NCBI GenBank assembly: GCA_003049465.1
Contig: PYSS01000082.1
Location: forward strand, 120,253-184,252
Direction: 5' to 3'
Length of the DNA: 64,000 bases
Source: Magnaporthiopsis rhizophila
Lineage: Eukaryota; Ascomycota; Sordariomycetes; Magnaporthales; Magnaporthaceae
Positions within the stretch are counted from its first letter, which is position 1, and each line of letters begins with the position of its first letter. The position numbers were made by a program, and so were the translations under genes. Under the pieces are notes generated by a model. It was given only the letters and a program-made list of their open reading frames with translations, was not told the DNA's origin and ran no database searches. Shown piece by piece: positions 54,282 to 64,000 of this stretch.

Positions 54282-56222
54282 GTTGCGAGCGAATGCCGAA
54301 AGTGAAGGGATTTTGAATGTGGGAGTCGAGCACAGAATTTGTCGAGCGGAGAATTCGTGCGCACGTTTTAACGGCAGGAAGGCGGCAAGTGAGAGGAGGA
54401 ACACGCGTCGCTTCCTTTTTTTTTTGCCGGGACTCTTTTTTGTGCTGTTGGGGCAGGCGACGAGGGCAAAAAACAAAGGCTAGGGTGGGCGGCGGCGCCC
54501 GGGTCGTGGAGCTTTCATCATCTCCTGGTGACAGGATGCTTCAGGGACACACATAGGGGCTGGACACTTACTCCCAAACCCGGACTGGGCGAATGGACTC
54601 GGACTCTGTCCAGCCATGATGCCCCCCGCGCTACCTCCGCTGAAAGCCATAACCGCGACGGCGGAGGACGACCATTGGGATGCTCGCGTTCGCGTTCGGA
54701 GGATATCGTCGTGGGTATTGTACGGTATGTCGCGGTCGTTTACGCTGCAGCCGATGCGCCGGTGTCTCGTCGTCGCTGGGGGTCTTGGGTCGCGTGGGCA
54801 CACGGCACACTTCGCGATGTCGTGTGGTTTGTCGCAGGGGCTCTGCCTGATGTCGAGGCTGGATGGTCAGCGCGCGGTCCAGCTGTTTTCAGAGTGGATC
54901 CTAGTCTGCCGCTGCACACCGCCCAAGTGGAGCCGTTTTCGGGCGGTCAAGGTCGCGCCTGGTGGTCCGAGCGCTTCTCTGGGTGATCTGTGCTTACCGC
55001 GCTGCCGTCGACCCCCGCCACGTGACCGTCTTAATCCAACGACGCTCGTTCAATTTGGTGCCGTTCCTGTTGGCTTGTAGCCACCGCTCAAATCCCAGAA
55101 GCCGAATTCCGAGTTGACGAACTTGGAAGCAATTCTATGTCCGTGCTCGTTGCTGTTGGAGATCCATAGGCCGAAAGATAGTGATTTGAGTGCGACTGTC
55201 ACCTCGTCGCCTCCTTGCCGAGGTGTACGGCCTAGACGTGTAGTCTTTAGGTCGGGAAAGACTGTATCGCCGCTTGTCCGTCTAACCGAGCCGGTTATCT
55301 GCCTCACTTCATGCTGCTATACAGCCGCATTGGGGGTGGTAACTTGGCTGGACCCTGCCATAGATGACCTTCGCCTTCCTGAAGCCCAATGTCGACATCC
55401 TGTAGTTTATGCATTTCTCCCTGATTTGGAGGTTAGCAATTACCGGATGTCAACAAAGGATGAAGTTCAAGGCTGATGGCGGCTGGTAAAAGCATCTTAT
55501 GGGCTTTGTCATCCAATGCAGTACGGCCAGAGGCTGATATAGTGGCAGGATACGGCTTATATTTGGTGTTGACGCAGCTGAAGTCGTGCCTGGTTCTTTG
55601 TGTAGCCGTGTTCGCTGGATGATGCGACGAGAAGTGTCATACGTCTCTACGTATCCATATATGTAGAATATGGTAGCCGTCGAGATTTCTGGCATGGGTT
55701 ACATCAGAACATCGCCATTCTGAAGCCCTAAGTTCTGCAGTCAGGCGCCTTGTTAGCCTCTGTTCATGTCCGAAAGATGGTTCCCCAATCTATGTCCCAA
55801 GAGTAGAATGTGATGGTTCTTGTGGTCGGGGCAAAGCATTTGCGTACCATACCCTGGGCTTGTAGGCCGAAACTCGTCGTGGTGATGGGATGATGAGGTC
55901 TTGCTCATAGCTCTCCAGATGCCTGGAGGAGTGCTGGGAGTCCACTGCCTTCCGGTCATACCATCTAGCCACTCGAAGTATACTCTCAGCGGCCCCCTGT
56001 CCTCAGACATTTGCTGATATGATTGGTGCTGTCACAGATTCTTGTGCCTGAGCCTGAATGATAGAGTTGCCGAAGGAGTCGCGTAGCTGTCGCTCGATAT
56101 TCGTCGGCAGCGAGTATCTCGTCAGCGATACTGTGGTTAGACGTATGGTAGGCGCAACGTAGGCATTTCTCGACCATGTTGGCGCTGAACTTGCGCGGCG
56201 CCGCAGAACACTATCCACTGGC

Positions 56223-56450
56223 CTAGCCTACCGCCCGGCTGTCCTTGGTGGGTGGGTTCAGGTGGAAGAACACCTCCATGAGATCACCCTTGATTTCCTC
56301 GAATCGCGGCACGATTGGTGTATGCGAGAGGCGATTGTTGTCGACATCGGTGGGTGGGTTCAAGTAGAAGAACGCCTCCATAAGATCACCCTTAATGTCT
56401 TTAAACCGCGGCATGATTGGTTTATGCGCGAGTCGGCTGTTATGGACATT
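56223..56450 (-). repeat. Coding-like tandem repeat, 34 residues (102 bp) per unit
   Basis: Two adjacent minus-strand units read RLAHKPIMPRFKDIKGDLME and RLSHTPIVPRFEEIKGDLME, continuing AFFYLNPP and VFFHLNPP. The second unit starts TDVDNN and the first TNVHNS. The period is 102 bp. Differences between copies are mostly silent or conservative (V/M, E/K, D/E, H/Y). The frame ends at a TAG near 56223. A CTCCAG sits just before the first unit and could be a splice acceptor. Confidence 0.75.
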
Positions 56451-58539
56451 GGTACCTGGAGACGGTCAGTTCCGCTCTGAAATTGATGCTCTTCTCAGTT
56501 GGCAGAGATCTCCATGGCTGCCAGGTGCTGGCTGCCTGAACGGAAGTTTGTGTCCATTAGCTCTCAAGTACGGTGGTAGCGTGGTGAGTGCGAGCGGTGA
56601 TTGGGAGTACGGCTGTGAAACGAAGAGAGGAAGAATTGGAGGAGTGATGATGAAATGATGATGATCGTCGAGATCAACGCCCCAGACGAGAGTCGGAAGC
56701 AAAAGTAGAAGGTACATATGATTTTAATGCAGCAGCTCGTCCTTGTTGGTGCTCGCAAAGGGGGGAGACTCACATATGGGCGTGCGACGCGTCCTCGACC
56801 ATCGAGGGCGGTCCTCATACTGCAGACTCTTGCTGCGATGGGAGGAAAGTAGGCAATATGATAAGAGCAAATGGTGTACCTGTTCCCGAATCCATCGGAG
56901 TAATCAGCTTAGGGCAGTTCTATTACGATTTCAGAGCGCCTCGCCATCCTTTTGATGGTGAGGTGCTCCTGGCCGTGACGCTGTAGGCTTTGTTTGATGT
57001 GTGTGGGGTTTTGTGTTCGCCTCCTTTCCCTAGACCAGAATTTTGTTTTGTGGGAGTGGGGGAGAGAAGAGCAGGGAAAAGGAAGGTAGGAAGGGCAGGC
57101 AGGCTGGCGAATGGGGCTAGGGCCAGTGCGGAAGGCCCAGTTTTGCCATAGGCCGCCTCCAGTCGGGCACTATGACTGGGCAAGGGCTTTCAGAGCGGTC
57201 TTGGCTCGTCCTGGAGAGGTAGGTACGTCCGGTGCAAGGCAGCTGAACGTGAATGGCAAGGACGGGGGCAGGTGAAGCCGGCATCCCCCGCTGATGGAAA
57301 AATCATATTACCCTCAAGGAAAAGAAGGAAGGAAGAGAAGTAACTCGAGACACATTTTGGCAATAGCACGGGAGCCCGGACTGAGCTTGTTCCTCGCATA
57401 TGGTCAACAGAGGCAGGTCCTGGCGAGCAGCACCACGAACTTCTCAAATCAAAAACAGCGAGTGGGGAAGCGGAACCAAGTACCTGGGCTTCCGCAAATT
57501 CCCCTGCTTGATGGGGGCGTGTATTACAACAATTTTCCTTGTTGTCTGGTCCAATTTGATCCGAGCCTCCGTCTCTCGAAATCATCCTGTTCAACACGCG
57601 TCATCAACCAGGGTCCAGCCCTTGATAGGTACAGACACCAGCATACCCTGAAGGCACCGTCCGCCGCCAATTTGACATCGTCACTCTCGGATTAAGGGCT
57701 GGGACGGAAAACACGAACATTGACAGATAATTACCACTAGTTGACTGCCAGCCCCATCGGGTCGACCAGAGCCCTCGAGGATTTACATCATCACCTTCGG
57801 ATCAGGCGACGGCCAACTTCTCGTCCCCGGCATCGTGCTCTCATCGAGGTTGAGAGGAGCTTTGCTGACTGTCGACGTCCTCAACCACCGATCACGCGTT
57901 CCGAAAGTACGCCAGCACTCCCATCGTCAAGGGCAGGATTTGACGTCGGCTGCATGCTCCTTGCCCTTGACGGACGAATAAGAAAGAAATCGAATAACAC
58001 CTTGCAGGCTAGCCGTGATCGCCAACTGGTGGCAACTTCTACCAAGTTTCGGGGTAGGCAGCACGCAGTAACATGGCCTTGTTAGGAGAATCTTGATACC
58101 TCGCGCGACGGCTGACCGGAGATCACAGAGACTTTTCATGTACCCGCCCTCTCGGGCTTGGTTCGCCCCTCGAGACCAGCTTCTGGCATCAACAACTTCG
58201 TCCGCCGCCGTGTTGATCCTGCTCGCAACAGACTTCCGGGGAGCAGAACATTGCTTGAAGCCTGGCACCCGAATGTCCTGAGACTTCCTCGCTTTGGAGG
58301 ACTCTAGCCGGCTAACGAAGACATGGGACGGGAATCGGAGACCAGTAGTTAGTCCCAATCAAGATACAAAGCAAAGAATCACAGCGCAGGCGAGCGAAGC
58401 CTAACTCTGGCGCGTGGAACGCATTACCGCACGAGCGGATGTTAGCTTGGGAGAATCTGATACAATAAGCAAAGAAGAGCCCTTTGAGCTATGGCATCAC
58501 CTTTATTCGGTTTCCTACCATTCTCCCTCTCATTTTGAC

Positions 58540-58620
58540 AAAGGTCGATCCGCCCCGCCTCGAGGCGACCGACTGTAAACGACCAACAGGAGAAAGCCGT
58601 TGAGAGATATACATGGCTAT
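58540..58620. repeat. Dispersed repeat, copy 1
   Basis: The core CGATCCGCCCCGCCTC, then GTAAACGACCAAC, is shared in the same orientation with 63165-63245. Between copies several changes are G/A and C/T. No longer element is visible around it. Confidence 0.65.
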
Positions 58621-58773
58621 TGATACGGCCAGATATTGGCCTCCCACCCCACTGCCTTCGTTTGCTTTTACGCCGATTAGCCAACATGGAGGTAGGCCCG
58701 ACCACACCCGTCGGGCCCGGACGGATCTGGTTCATTTCGCGGCATGCGGGATAGATCGGTTACCAAAGGCAGA

Positions 58774-60270
58774 TCACTTCTTCTTAATCAGTCCCGTTAT
58801 ACGCTTCAGCACCGGGGGCGTAGCCGCAATAATAAGTATAAAACAAACAACGGGGACAGCGACCAGGACCTCGACCGAGAGGGCGGCAACTGCAGAGGCG
58901 ACGATGACAAACTCGGCGACGCGGTCGGCGGGCCTACCCTGAGGCCCCGTGGCGGCGTTTTGTATGTTGAAACGCTCGACGGTCATGGTGGTGTCTTTGA
59001 ACGCGTCGCGGGAGGCGACGAAGGCGGCCCAAACGAGGCGTTTCATGTCGTCAAAAAGGTTCGACGCCTCGGCGTTGAAGACGCCGTTGAGTGACGTGGT
59101 CGACGAGACAAGGACCGCCCGGTGGAGCGAGATGCCAATGTTGACGATCTTGGGCCCTGTGAAATGCCGCCGCAGCAGCATGTGCCAGGACTCGGGAAGG
59201 TTGAGCCCGGGAAGGCCATCGATGGCGAAACGCCCTCGACGGTTTGGCCATTGAGCGACCACGAGTCCTTCTGCCAGCAAGACAGCGGCGGTCTGCCTGG
59301 TTGCACCCGGATCTGGCCCGTCGAATCGTTGCCGGTCGGCAGGTAAGTGGCATACCACGGATCCAGCGTGGTCGTGTAGCTGGCGCGTCCTGCCGAGTGC
59401 ACCACGACGGCGAACGAGTTGTTGCCCGACTCGACGGTCGTACGCTGGGCGTCGGGGTGCAGGCGCATGCTGGCCCATGGGGGTTCGCTCGCCTCGGTGC
59501 GGTACACGGCCGCTGCTTCGCTCGATATGCCCCAAAGGTTGTAAAAATCGCCGATCTCCTCGGTGCTGCTGAGCCAGCCGTACTCGGTGACTCAAGACCC
59601 TTCAAGGGCGTGCTTGAGGCTGCTGAGCTTTTGGAGGCCAAAGTCCTTGCCCGTGATCGAGTAAGAGTAATCGACCCGCAATTTTGGTTTGTTCTCAGCT
59701 GAAACGGCCACACACTCGACAGAGACCTTGCTCTCCGGGTTTGCCTGTGCGGCGCTGACGCCCCCGAGAGCGCGCATTGCTGCCGGGGTGAACAGGGCCT
59801 GGTGCCGTGACGCCTCGGCATCGGTCATGCCGAGGGGAGCCACAGGGAAATACACAGCGTCTGGCTGTGCCGGGGCGGTCGCCCCGATGGTGAGTTTCGG
59901 TGGTACCATGATTCCGGCGACTACGCTACCGACAAAAAATGCGAGGGCTATAAGGACGAGGCCTGCTTTAATGTACCTGTCCGAAGCTCCGGCCTTTGAA
60001 GGAGTGTAGCTGCCCATGGCCGGCTTGTCCCATTTCATGGTCAAGAGCTCGGTCAGCTATGTCAATAGCCCCGACCATCCTTTTCGCTGGGCCAGAAAGT
60101 CCACTTCGTCGGGGAAGCGAATCGTGAGCGTGTGCGATAGGACCTTCCACCCCGCGATAAAACCGACGGTGATAACGACAGAAAAGACGGCGACCAGCGT
60201 GTTTGCGGTGGCGGCCTGCACAGCGACGGCGCTTGCTGCCGCCGTCGACGGGGTGGTCGAAAGACTCCCT
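58774..60270 (-). pseudogene. Decayed fungal multi-pass membrane protein gene
   Basis: Reading from 60270, the sequence has a membrane helix (TLVAVFSVVITVGFIAGWKV), then PDEVDFLAQRKGWSGLLT, an in-frame TAG, and MKWDKPAMGSYTPSK with a second helix (GLVLIALAFFVGSVVAGIM). An in-frame TGA at 59592-59594 follows HALEGS, after which VTEYGWLSSTEEIGDFYN continues in the same frame. At 59233-59235 a base is missing from a C run (plus strand), shifting from SWSLNGQTVEG to RFAIDGLPGLNLPESWHML. The C-terminus ends in a third helix (VAVPVVCFILIIAATPPVL) and IKKK. I know this type of protein from other Sordariomycetes only as uncharacterised. Both stops can come from C-to-T changes (CAG, CGA). I saw no start codon, so the 5' end may be missing. 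Confidence 0.68.
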
Positions 60271-60930
60271 AGGGGGGCTCAAAGGTCCGTTTTCGCCTTG
60301 TGGTAAGTTGTGTTCTCAAACTTTTTATCAAATACGTTATAGTTGCTGGCTCGGCGGTGGAATGAGCTTACCGTGCCCCGACCAGACCAACTCAGCACTC
60401 AGTGCTGGGCATCAGAGCCTGCCCAACTTTTCGACCAGTCAAGGATAAACGCGCTCCCTCCACCACCAAAGTCAGCAACCCGTCGAGCCCAATGGGCCTT
60501 GGATCACATCAGTGAAAGGACCGAAAGGATTGGCGTGGCTTGCGTTGGCACAGGCGCCCATGTCTCGCCCGATGAGACTGCCTGGCCAATGCCGAATTGA
60601 CAACAAGAAAACTGGGCATCAGCCACAGCGGTTAGTATCGGCGGCGCCAGCCGATTGACAGCGCCACTTGGCGCCCCATCTCAGCTAGTGACAAGGCTTG
60701 CTTGCCTCGACAAGCTAAGGAGTTGCGCCCGAACAGTGGCCAGGAAAACAAGGCGGCGGGCATCCCGCGATGGCCCAAATAATTTATAAGGTGGTCCCAA
60801 GTCTGCTAGGTAAATAGGGAGGTACAGGTACCTCAGCAGCCCCGGCTCGAGGACGGACGGGTTTTGGTCCCTTCCGCCGTTTGTCCCCCTGAACCCGCAC
60901 TTTAAAAACTCTCCTTTTGAGAAAACGGAA
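60271..60930. other. Divergent intergenic region
   Basis: Promoter region between the decayed membrane gene and the fasciclin gene. I see no coding sequence. ATAATTTATAAG near 60778-60789 is AT-rich and could be a TATA-like site. Confidence 0.4.
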
Positions 60931-62194
60931 ATGTGGCTTTCGGCTTTATTGTTTTATTTTACTGTCGGTGCTATCGCGGCCCGTGATGACATGCTAGCGT
61001 TTCGTTGCGACCAGGCCCCCCCATTGTGTCGGTCTCGGGACCAAAACCTCGACCCGGCGCTGCGGTCTCTGCTCGATGCCCTTGGCGACCTGCAAGAAAC
61101 GTCGTGCTTTGCCAACAGAGTGTGCACCGCCGACAAACTGTTAAAGTCGCTCGACCTCAGCAAGAACTACACTGTATTTGCCGTCGGCACCGGGCGCGGG
61201 TCATCTCCCAATTCCACTCCTGGTCGAAGCGTCGCGCGTGGCAGCGGCAACGCTAATGAGGAGGCCGCCCTCGCCCTGCACTTTTGGAAGCGAGGAGACA
61301 GCCCGCCGGACCTGCGGATACAAGAAGTCACGCTGCAGACAAGCTTGACGGACCCGGATTACGTCAACCTCGGCCCCAACGTGCCGGCCAACATCGTTTC
61401 GCGCCCCGATCGCGAGTCGGGGCGCAAGAATGTTACCCTAACGTCGGGCCTCGGAAAGTCCGTCTCGGTCCAGCTGATCGACAAGGAATATGCTTCGGGC
61501 AGCATCCAAGTCGCGCGCAGGTAAAACAAACCACCTGCCCATTTTCCACTTCCCGTGTTGAACCGGCAGCGGCTGACATCAGTGCGAACCTGAAGCTTTT
61601 GACTCTGCCTAAACCATTCGATCAAACCCTGCTGGAAACTAACGGGACGCGCTTTCACGATGTTCCCAAGAACGCTTCGCTGCTCGTCGGCGCCTCTACC
61701 ACACCGGGGGTCACGGCTTTTGTCCCCACCGATGCCGCCTTTAATGGCGTGTCCGTCGACGCATCAGTCCTGCGACAGCATCTTTTGTACGGCGCGCTGG
61801 CGTACACCCCCGAGCTTAAAGACGCGGCCCGGTTCCGCACCGAGAACGGAAGCGCCTTGGTTGTCTCGGCCCAGAACGCGGCGTATTCCGTCAACGGTGC
61901 CCGCATCGTCACCCCCAACGTCATCACCAAAAACGGGGTGATTCAATACGTTGACAAGGTTAGTCCCATCCCCTCCCCCGCCTTTCTTTCTCCCCCACAC
62001 CCCAAGAAGGTAGACGGAGAGAAAGACTGACAGTGGCACAGTTCCTCACTTTTAACGAGTTGGCTGCAGCGAGTGCGGGCACGGGCAGCAACCAGAACAG
62101 GGACAAAAAGTCGGGGGCGGTTGGCCATGATTCTCTTTTTGGTCCAATGTCGGGTTTTCTTGTTGGAGCCATCCATGCGGTGTTTGCTGCTTAG
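60931..62194 (+). CDS. Fasciclin (FAS1) domain protein, probably GPI-anchored
   Basis: Three exons (60931-61520, 61583-61958, 62042-62194) sum to 1119 nt, 372 residues. A signal peptide (MWLSALLFYFTVGAIAA) starts it. The second FAS1 unit is clear: TAFVPTDAAFNGV, LRQHLLYGALAY and NVITKNGVIQYVDK (about residues 230-320). The first, residues ~40-190, is more divergent (NYTVFAVGTGRG, NVTLTSGLGKSVSVQLIDK). N-glycosylation sites (NYT, NVT, NGT) are present. The last exon ends in a hydrophobic stretch (GFLVGAIHAVFAA) with no basic tail, as in GPI-anchor signals. FAS1 proteins act in cell adhesion at the wall. The C-terminal exon was found by splicing (GTTAGT..ACAG). Confidence 0.88.
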
Positions 62195-62514
62195 TGGCGA
62201 TGGGAAGGGAAAGTTGGAAATTCGGCAGCAAAGAACAGATAGTCAATAATTACTTAAACGCGAGCGTTTCCAAGCGCGACTCGCCCGGCAGCTGGGAGGG
62301 CGTGTCCTTCCAGGCCTTGTGAGTTCCCGCACCCTCTCGTCCCCTGCGCTCGGCGAGTCGGCCCGGTCCGACGATGCGAGGGTACAACCGCGAATGTTGA
62401 AAAGAAGAAAGGTGTCGTAGTTTCGGATAGGTATCGTCTTGTGATTACCGCGTGGGTGTAAACAGGCGTGATACATCAGGCCGCGCATTACACCACTGGG
62501 TATAAAAAGGAGGG

Positions 62515-62930
62515 TTTTTTTTTTACCATTCCAAATGATTTTATTTAAAGCTTCGCTATTAATTAACTCAAAGCAGTTCTAAGGTATCCCTTTACGCAAG
62601 CTATTTAAATCATTGTTATGAAAAGCCGTCCCAAACCAACGTAAGCGACCTCGCACCCGGCATTATTTAATAATTACCGTCTTTAACTATCCTACATTAA
62701 AAGCAAAGGCCTGTTTGTAATATTTTACGTTTTTAATAACATACCGCTATTCCGAGCTTTTTCATATAAATTTACCGAAAAAGTTGGCTTATATATACAT
62801 CAAATAGGTATAAGGCTACCCAGGCGCGGTTTCCGGAACGAAAAGCAAGATTGTTTTACATAAAACAACAACTAAAAAATAAGCAGGGGACAAACAACGA
62901 AAATATTCCCAACCATATGTGAGCTATCGC
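62515..62930. repeat. AT-rich island, probable RIP-mutated transposon remnant
   Basis: Composition drops sharply to AT-rich with many TA, TTAA and TAAT steps and no open frame. That is the usual look of repeat-induced point mutation in ascomycetes. I see no terminal repeats or recognisable transposon protein. Unlike the insert at 14284-14566, no mitochondrial-type coding frame is visible. Confidence 0.5.
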
Positions 62931-63164
62931 ACTGCTTTCACTCCGCTTCCTACCCTTCCCGCTTTTATCCCCATGAAGTGTAATAGGCTGGGCTAAAGGT
63001 TGGTCGCCAGTAGGAGCCCAAGTGATGTTATTTTGCTAGACAAGGAGAAAGGAGGAGAGAAGAGGATGCTCCCGTCGTGGGAGTCGTCCTGGTTATATAA
63101 GCCCAAAGGCGGCTCAGGGGTGACCCTAAGCCCTCAACCCGTGCCTCCGGCACGGAACTATGAC

Positions 63165-63245
63165 ATGAAGTCCGATCCGCCCCGCCTCCAAACGACTGAC
63201 AGTAAACGACCAACTGGAGGATGCTCTTAAAGTCATCCATAGCTA
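63165..63245. repeat. Dispersed repeat, copy 2
   Basis: This matches 58540-58620 in the same orientation, with identity best over CGATCCGCCCCGCCTC and GTAAACGACCAAC. The adjoining AT-rich island suggests both copies may come from an old mobile element. Confidence 0.6.
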
Positions 63246-63601
63246 TATGTGAGGGCGGCCGCAGAGTGGCAGACTGGCACAACATCACCTCCTTTGGAAG
63301 CCTGAAGCACGATCTTGTGGCAGCAATAGCGTTTGTCAGCTGTCTACCTGTAAACTGAATGGAGCAAGTGAAATTCGAATTTCAATGCCGGCGCTCCCAA
63401 TGCCACGCGAATGGTAACCGCCTAAAAAGACCAGATGCTATGAGAAACCCGTAGGAAAAAAAAGGAGAGAAAAAAAGCCATGAACGCCAAACACCAAATT
63501 CCATGTGCCAAACTCCCCCGCATCCCTTGCCCGTATCCGTCAACGCCCCGTGCTATGCTTCATCCGATGTGAATCCCGATCTCCAGCAATATCACACACG
63601 T

Positions 63602-64000
63602 TTACTGCCCGGGCTTCTTGCCGGGGGGAACAATGTTCTCCAGGCCCTGCTTCTTCCAGTCGCTGCTGGGGCCGTGGAAAGGCGCCGGCGGGGGCGGAGA
63701 CGGGGGCGGGGGGATAGGCTTGCTGATGTCCTGCTTGTTGACGGCGGGCTTCTTCTTCTTCTTGAAAAGGTTGGTGAGCCAGTTGCGCTTCTGGGGCTTC
63801 TGTCCCGGAGGGACGATGTTCTCAAGCCCTTGCTTCTTCCAGTCGCTGCTGGGGCCGTGGAATGGGGCCTGCGGAGGCGGCGAAGGTGGGATGACGGGCT
63901 TGCTGATGTCCTGCTTGTTAACGGCGGGCTTCTTCTTCTTCTTGAAGAGGTTGGTGAGCCAGTTGCGCTTCTGGGGCTTCTTGCCCGGGGGAACGATGTT
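63602..64000 (-). CDS. Tandem-repeat protein, C-terminal part (cut by window edge)
   Basis: The minus strand is open for 132 residues up to the window end, stopping at TAA (63602-63604). It has two nearly identical units of 60 and 61 residues and the first 11 residues of a third. Each unit runs NIVPPGKKPQKRNWL, TNLFKKKKKPAVNKQDISKP, a proline-rich spacer (PPSPPP) and APFHGPSSDWKKQGLE. Units differ mainly in the proline spacer and one K/Q. There is no Cys and the charge is strongly basic. Start codon and any signal peptide lie outside the window. I do not recognise the family. Lys-Arg in KPQKRNW could be a kexin site if the protein is secreted; that is inference only. Confidence 0.8.
   Translation of the reverse strand, partial: NIVPPGKKPQKRNWLTNLFKKKKKPAVNKQDISKPVIPPSPPPQAPFHGPSSDWKKQGLENIVPPGQKPQKRNWLTNLFKKKKKPAVNKQDISKPIPPPPSPPPPAPFHGPSSDWKKQGLENIVPPGKKPGQ

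Larger units (their letters stand above)
54282..58773. other. Long mostly unassigned region with traces of coding sequence
   Basis: About 4.5 kb. Minus-strand frames at 54480-54803 (AFSGGSAGGIMAGQ) and 55786-56218 (YDRKAVDSQHSSRHLESYEQ, RQLRDSFGNSIIQAQAQESV, with a TGA between them) have coding character, but no domain is recognised. The 34-residue repeat at 56223-56450 lies beside them, so a decayed or multi-exon gene may span 55.7-56.5 kb. From 56.7 to 58.5 kb I see nothing firm. Confidence 0.4.
62195..63601. other. Intergenic region with AT-rich island
   Basis: This lies between the fasciclin gene and the tandem-repeat gene. It includes the AT-rich stretch 62515-62930 and a dispersed-repeat copy at 63165-63245. 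No gene is supported. Confidence 0.5.

Noticed and set aside
62515..62930. A second mitochondrial insert
   Set aside because: No mitochondrial-type coding frame is visible and the stop-rich, TA-rich pattern fits RIP better.

Overview
The window is nuclear DNA of a filamentous ascomycete, most likely a Sordariomycete. Genes are spaced, carry short GT..AG introns of about 45-140 nt, and lie on both strands. Several protein families are typical of Pezizomycotina: an RGS-LOV photoreceptor, DUF6604, DUF7580, an acuF-like C2H2 zinc-finger protein, WSC, FAS1 and F-box proteins. I cannot name the species.

Layout: 1-10 kb holds 5-hydroxyisourate hydrolase, a broken F-box gene, an intact F-box gene and a secreted S10 serine carboxypeptidase. 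10.5-11.9 kb is mitochondrial release factor 1, whose presequence exon I could recover. 13.3-18.3 kb is a large C2H2 zinc-finger/Q-rich gene, broken by an assembly gap, stop codons and an AT-rich insert of probable mitochondrial origin. 18.7-20.6 kb is a DUF7580-type gene and 21.0-23.1 kb is cytosolic tryptophanyl-tRNA synthetase, with a 6-nt microexon. 25-31 kb holds an SDR oxidoreductase, the NatB catalytic subunit, an acidic/helical protein and a tail-anchored protein. 31.1-33.8 kb is a DUF6604 gene and 35.1-36.8 kb is Cbf5/dyskerin. 39.2-41.9 kb is the RGS-LOV photoreceptor. 42.6-47.8 kb carries a WSC-domain gene and a single-pass Cys-rich surface protein. 49.5-53.9 kb is SAC3 (TREX-2). 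54-58 kb is mostly unassigned but includes a coding-like 34-residue repeat. 58.8-60.3 kb is a decayed membrane-protein gene, 60.9-62.2 kb a GPI-type fasciclin protein, 62.5-62.9 kb an AT-rich island, and the right edge cuts a gene with a ~60-residue tandem repeat.

Housekeeping genes (TrpRS, RF1, Cbf5, NatB, SAC3, HIU hydrolase) are intact, with exon lengths that sum to whole codons. Fast-evolving fungal-specific genes are often disrupted. Several disruptions are single-base changes in G or C runs, which suggests assembly or sequencing error. Others (in-frame TAG/TGA, the AT-rich insert) look like real decay. No operon logic applies and I found no tRNA, rRNA or CRISPR.
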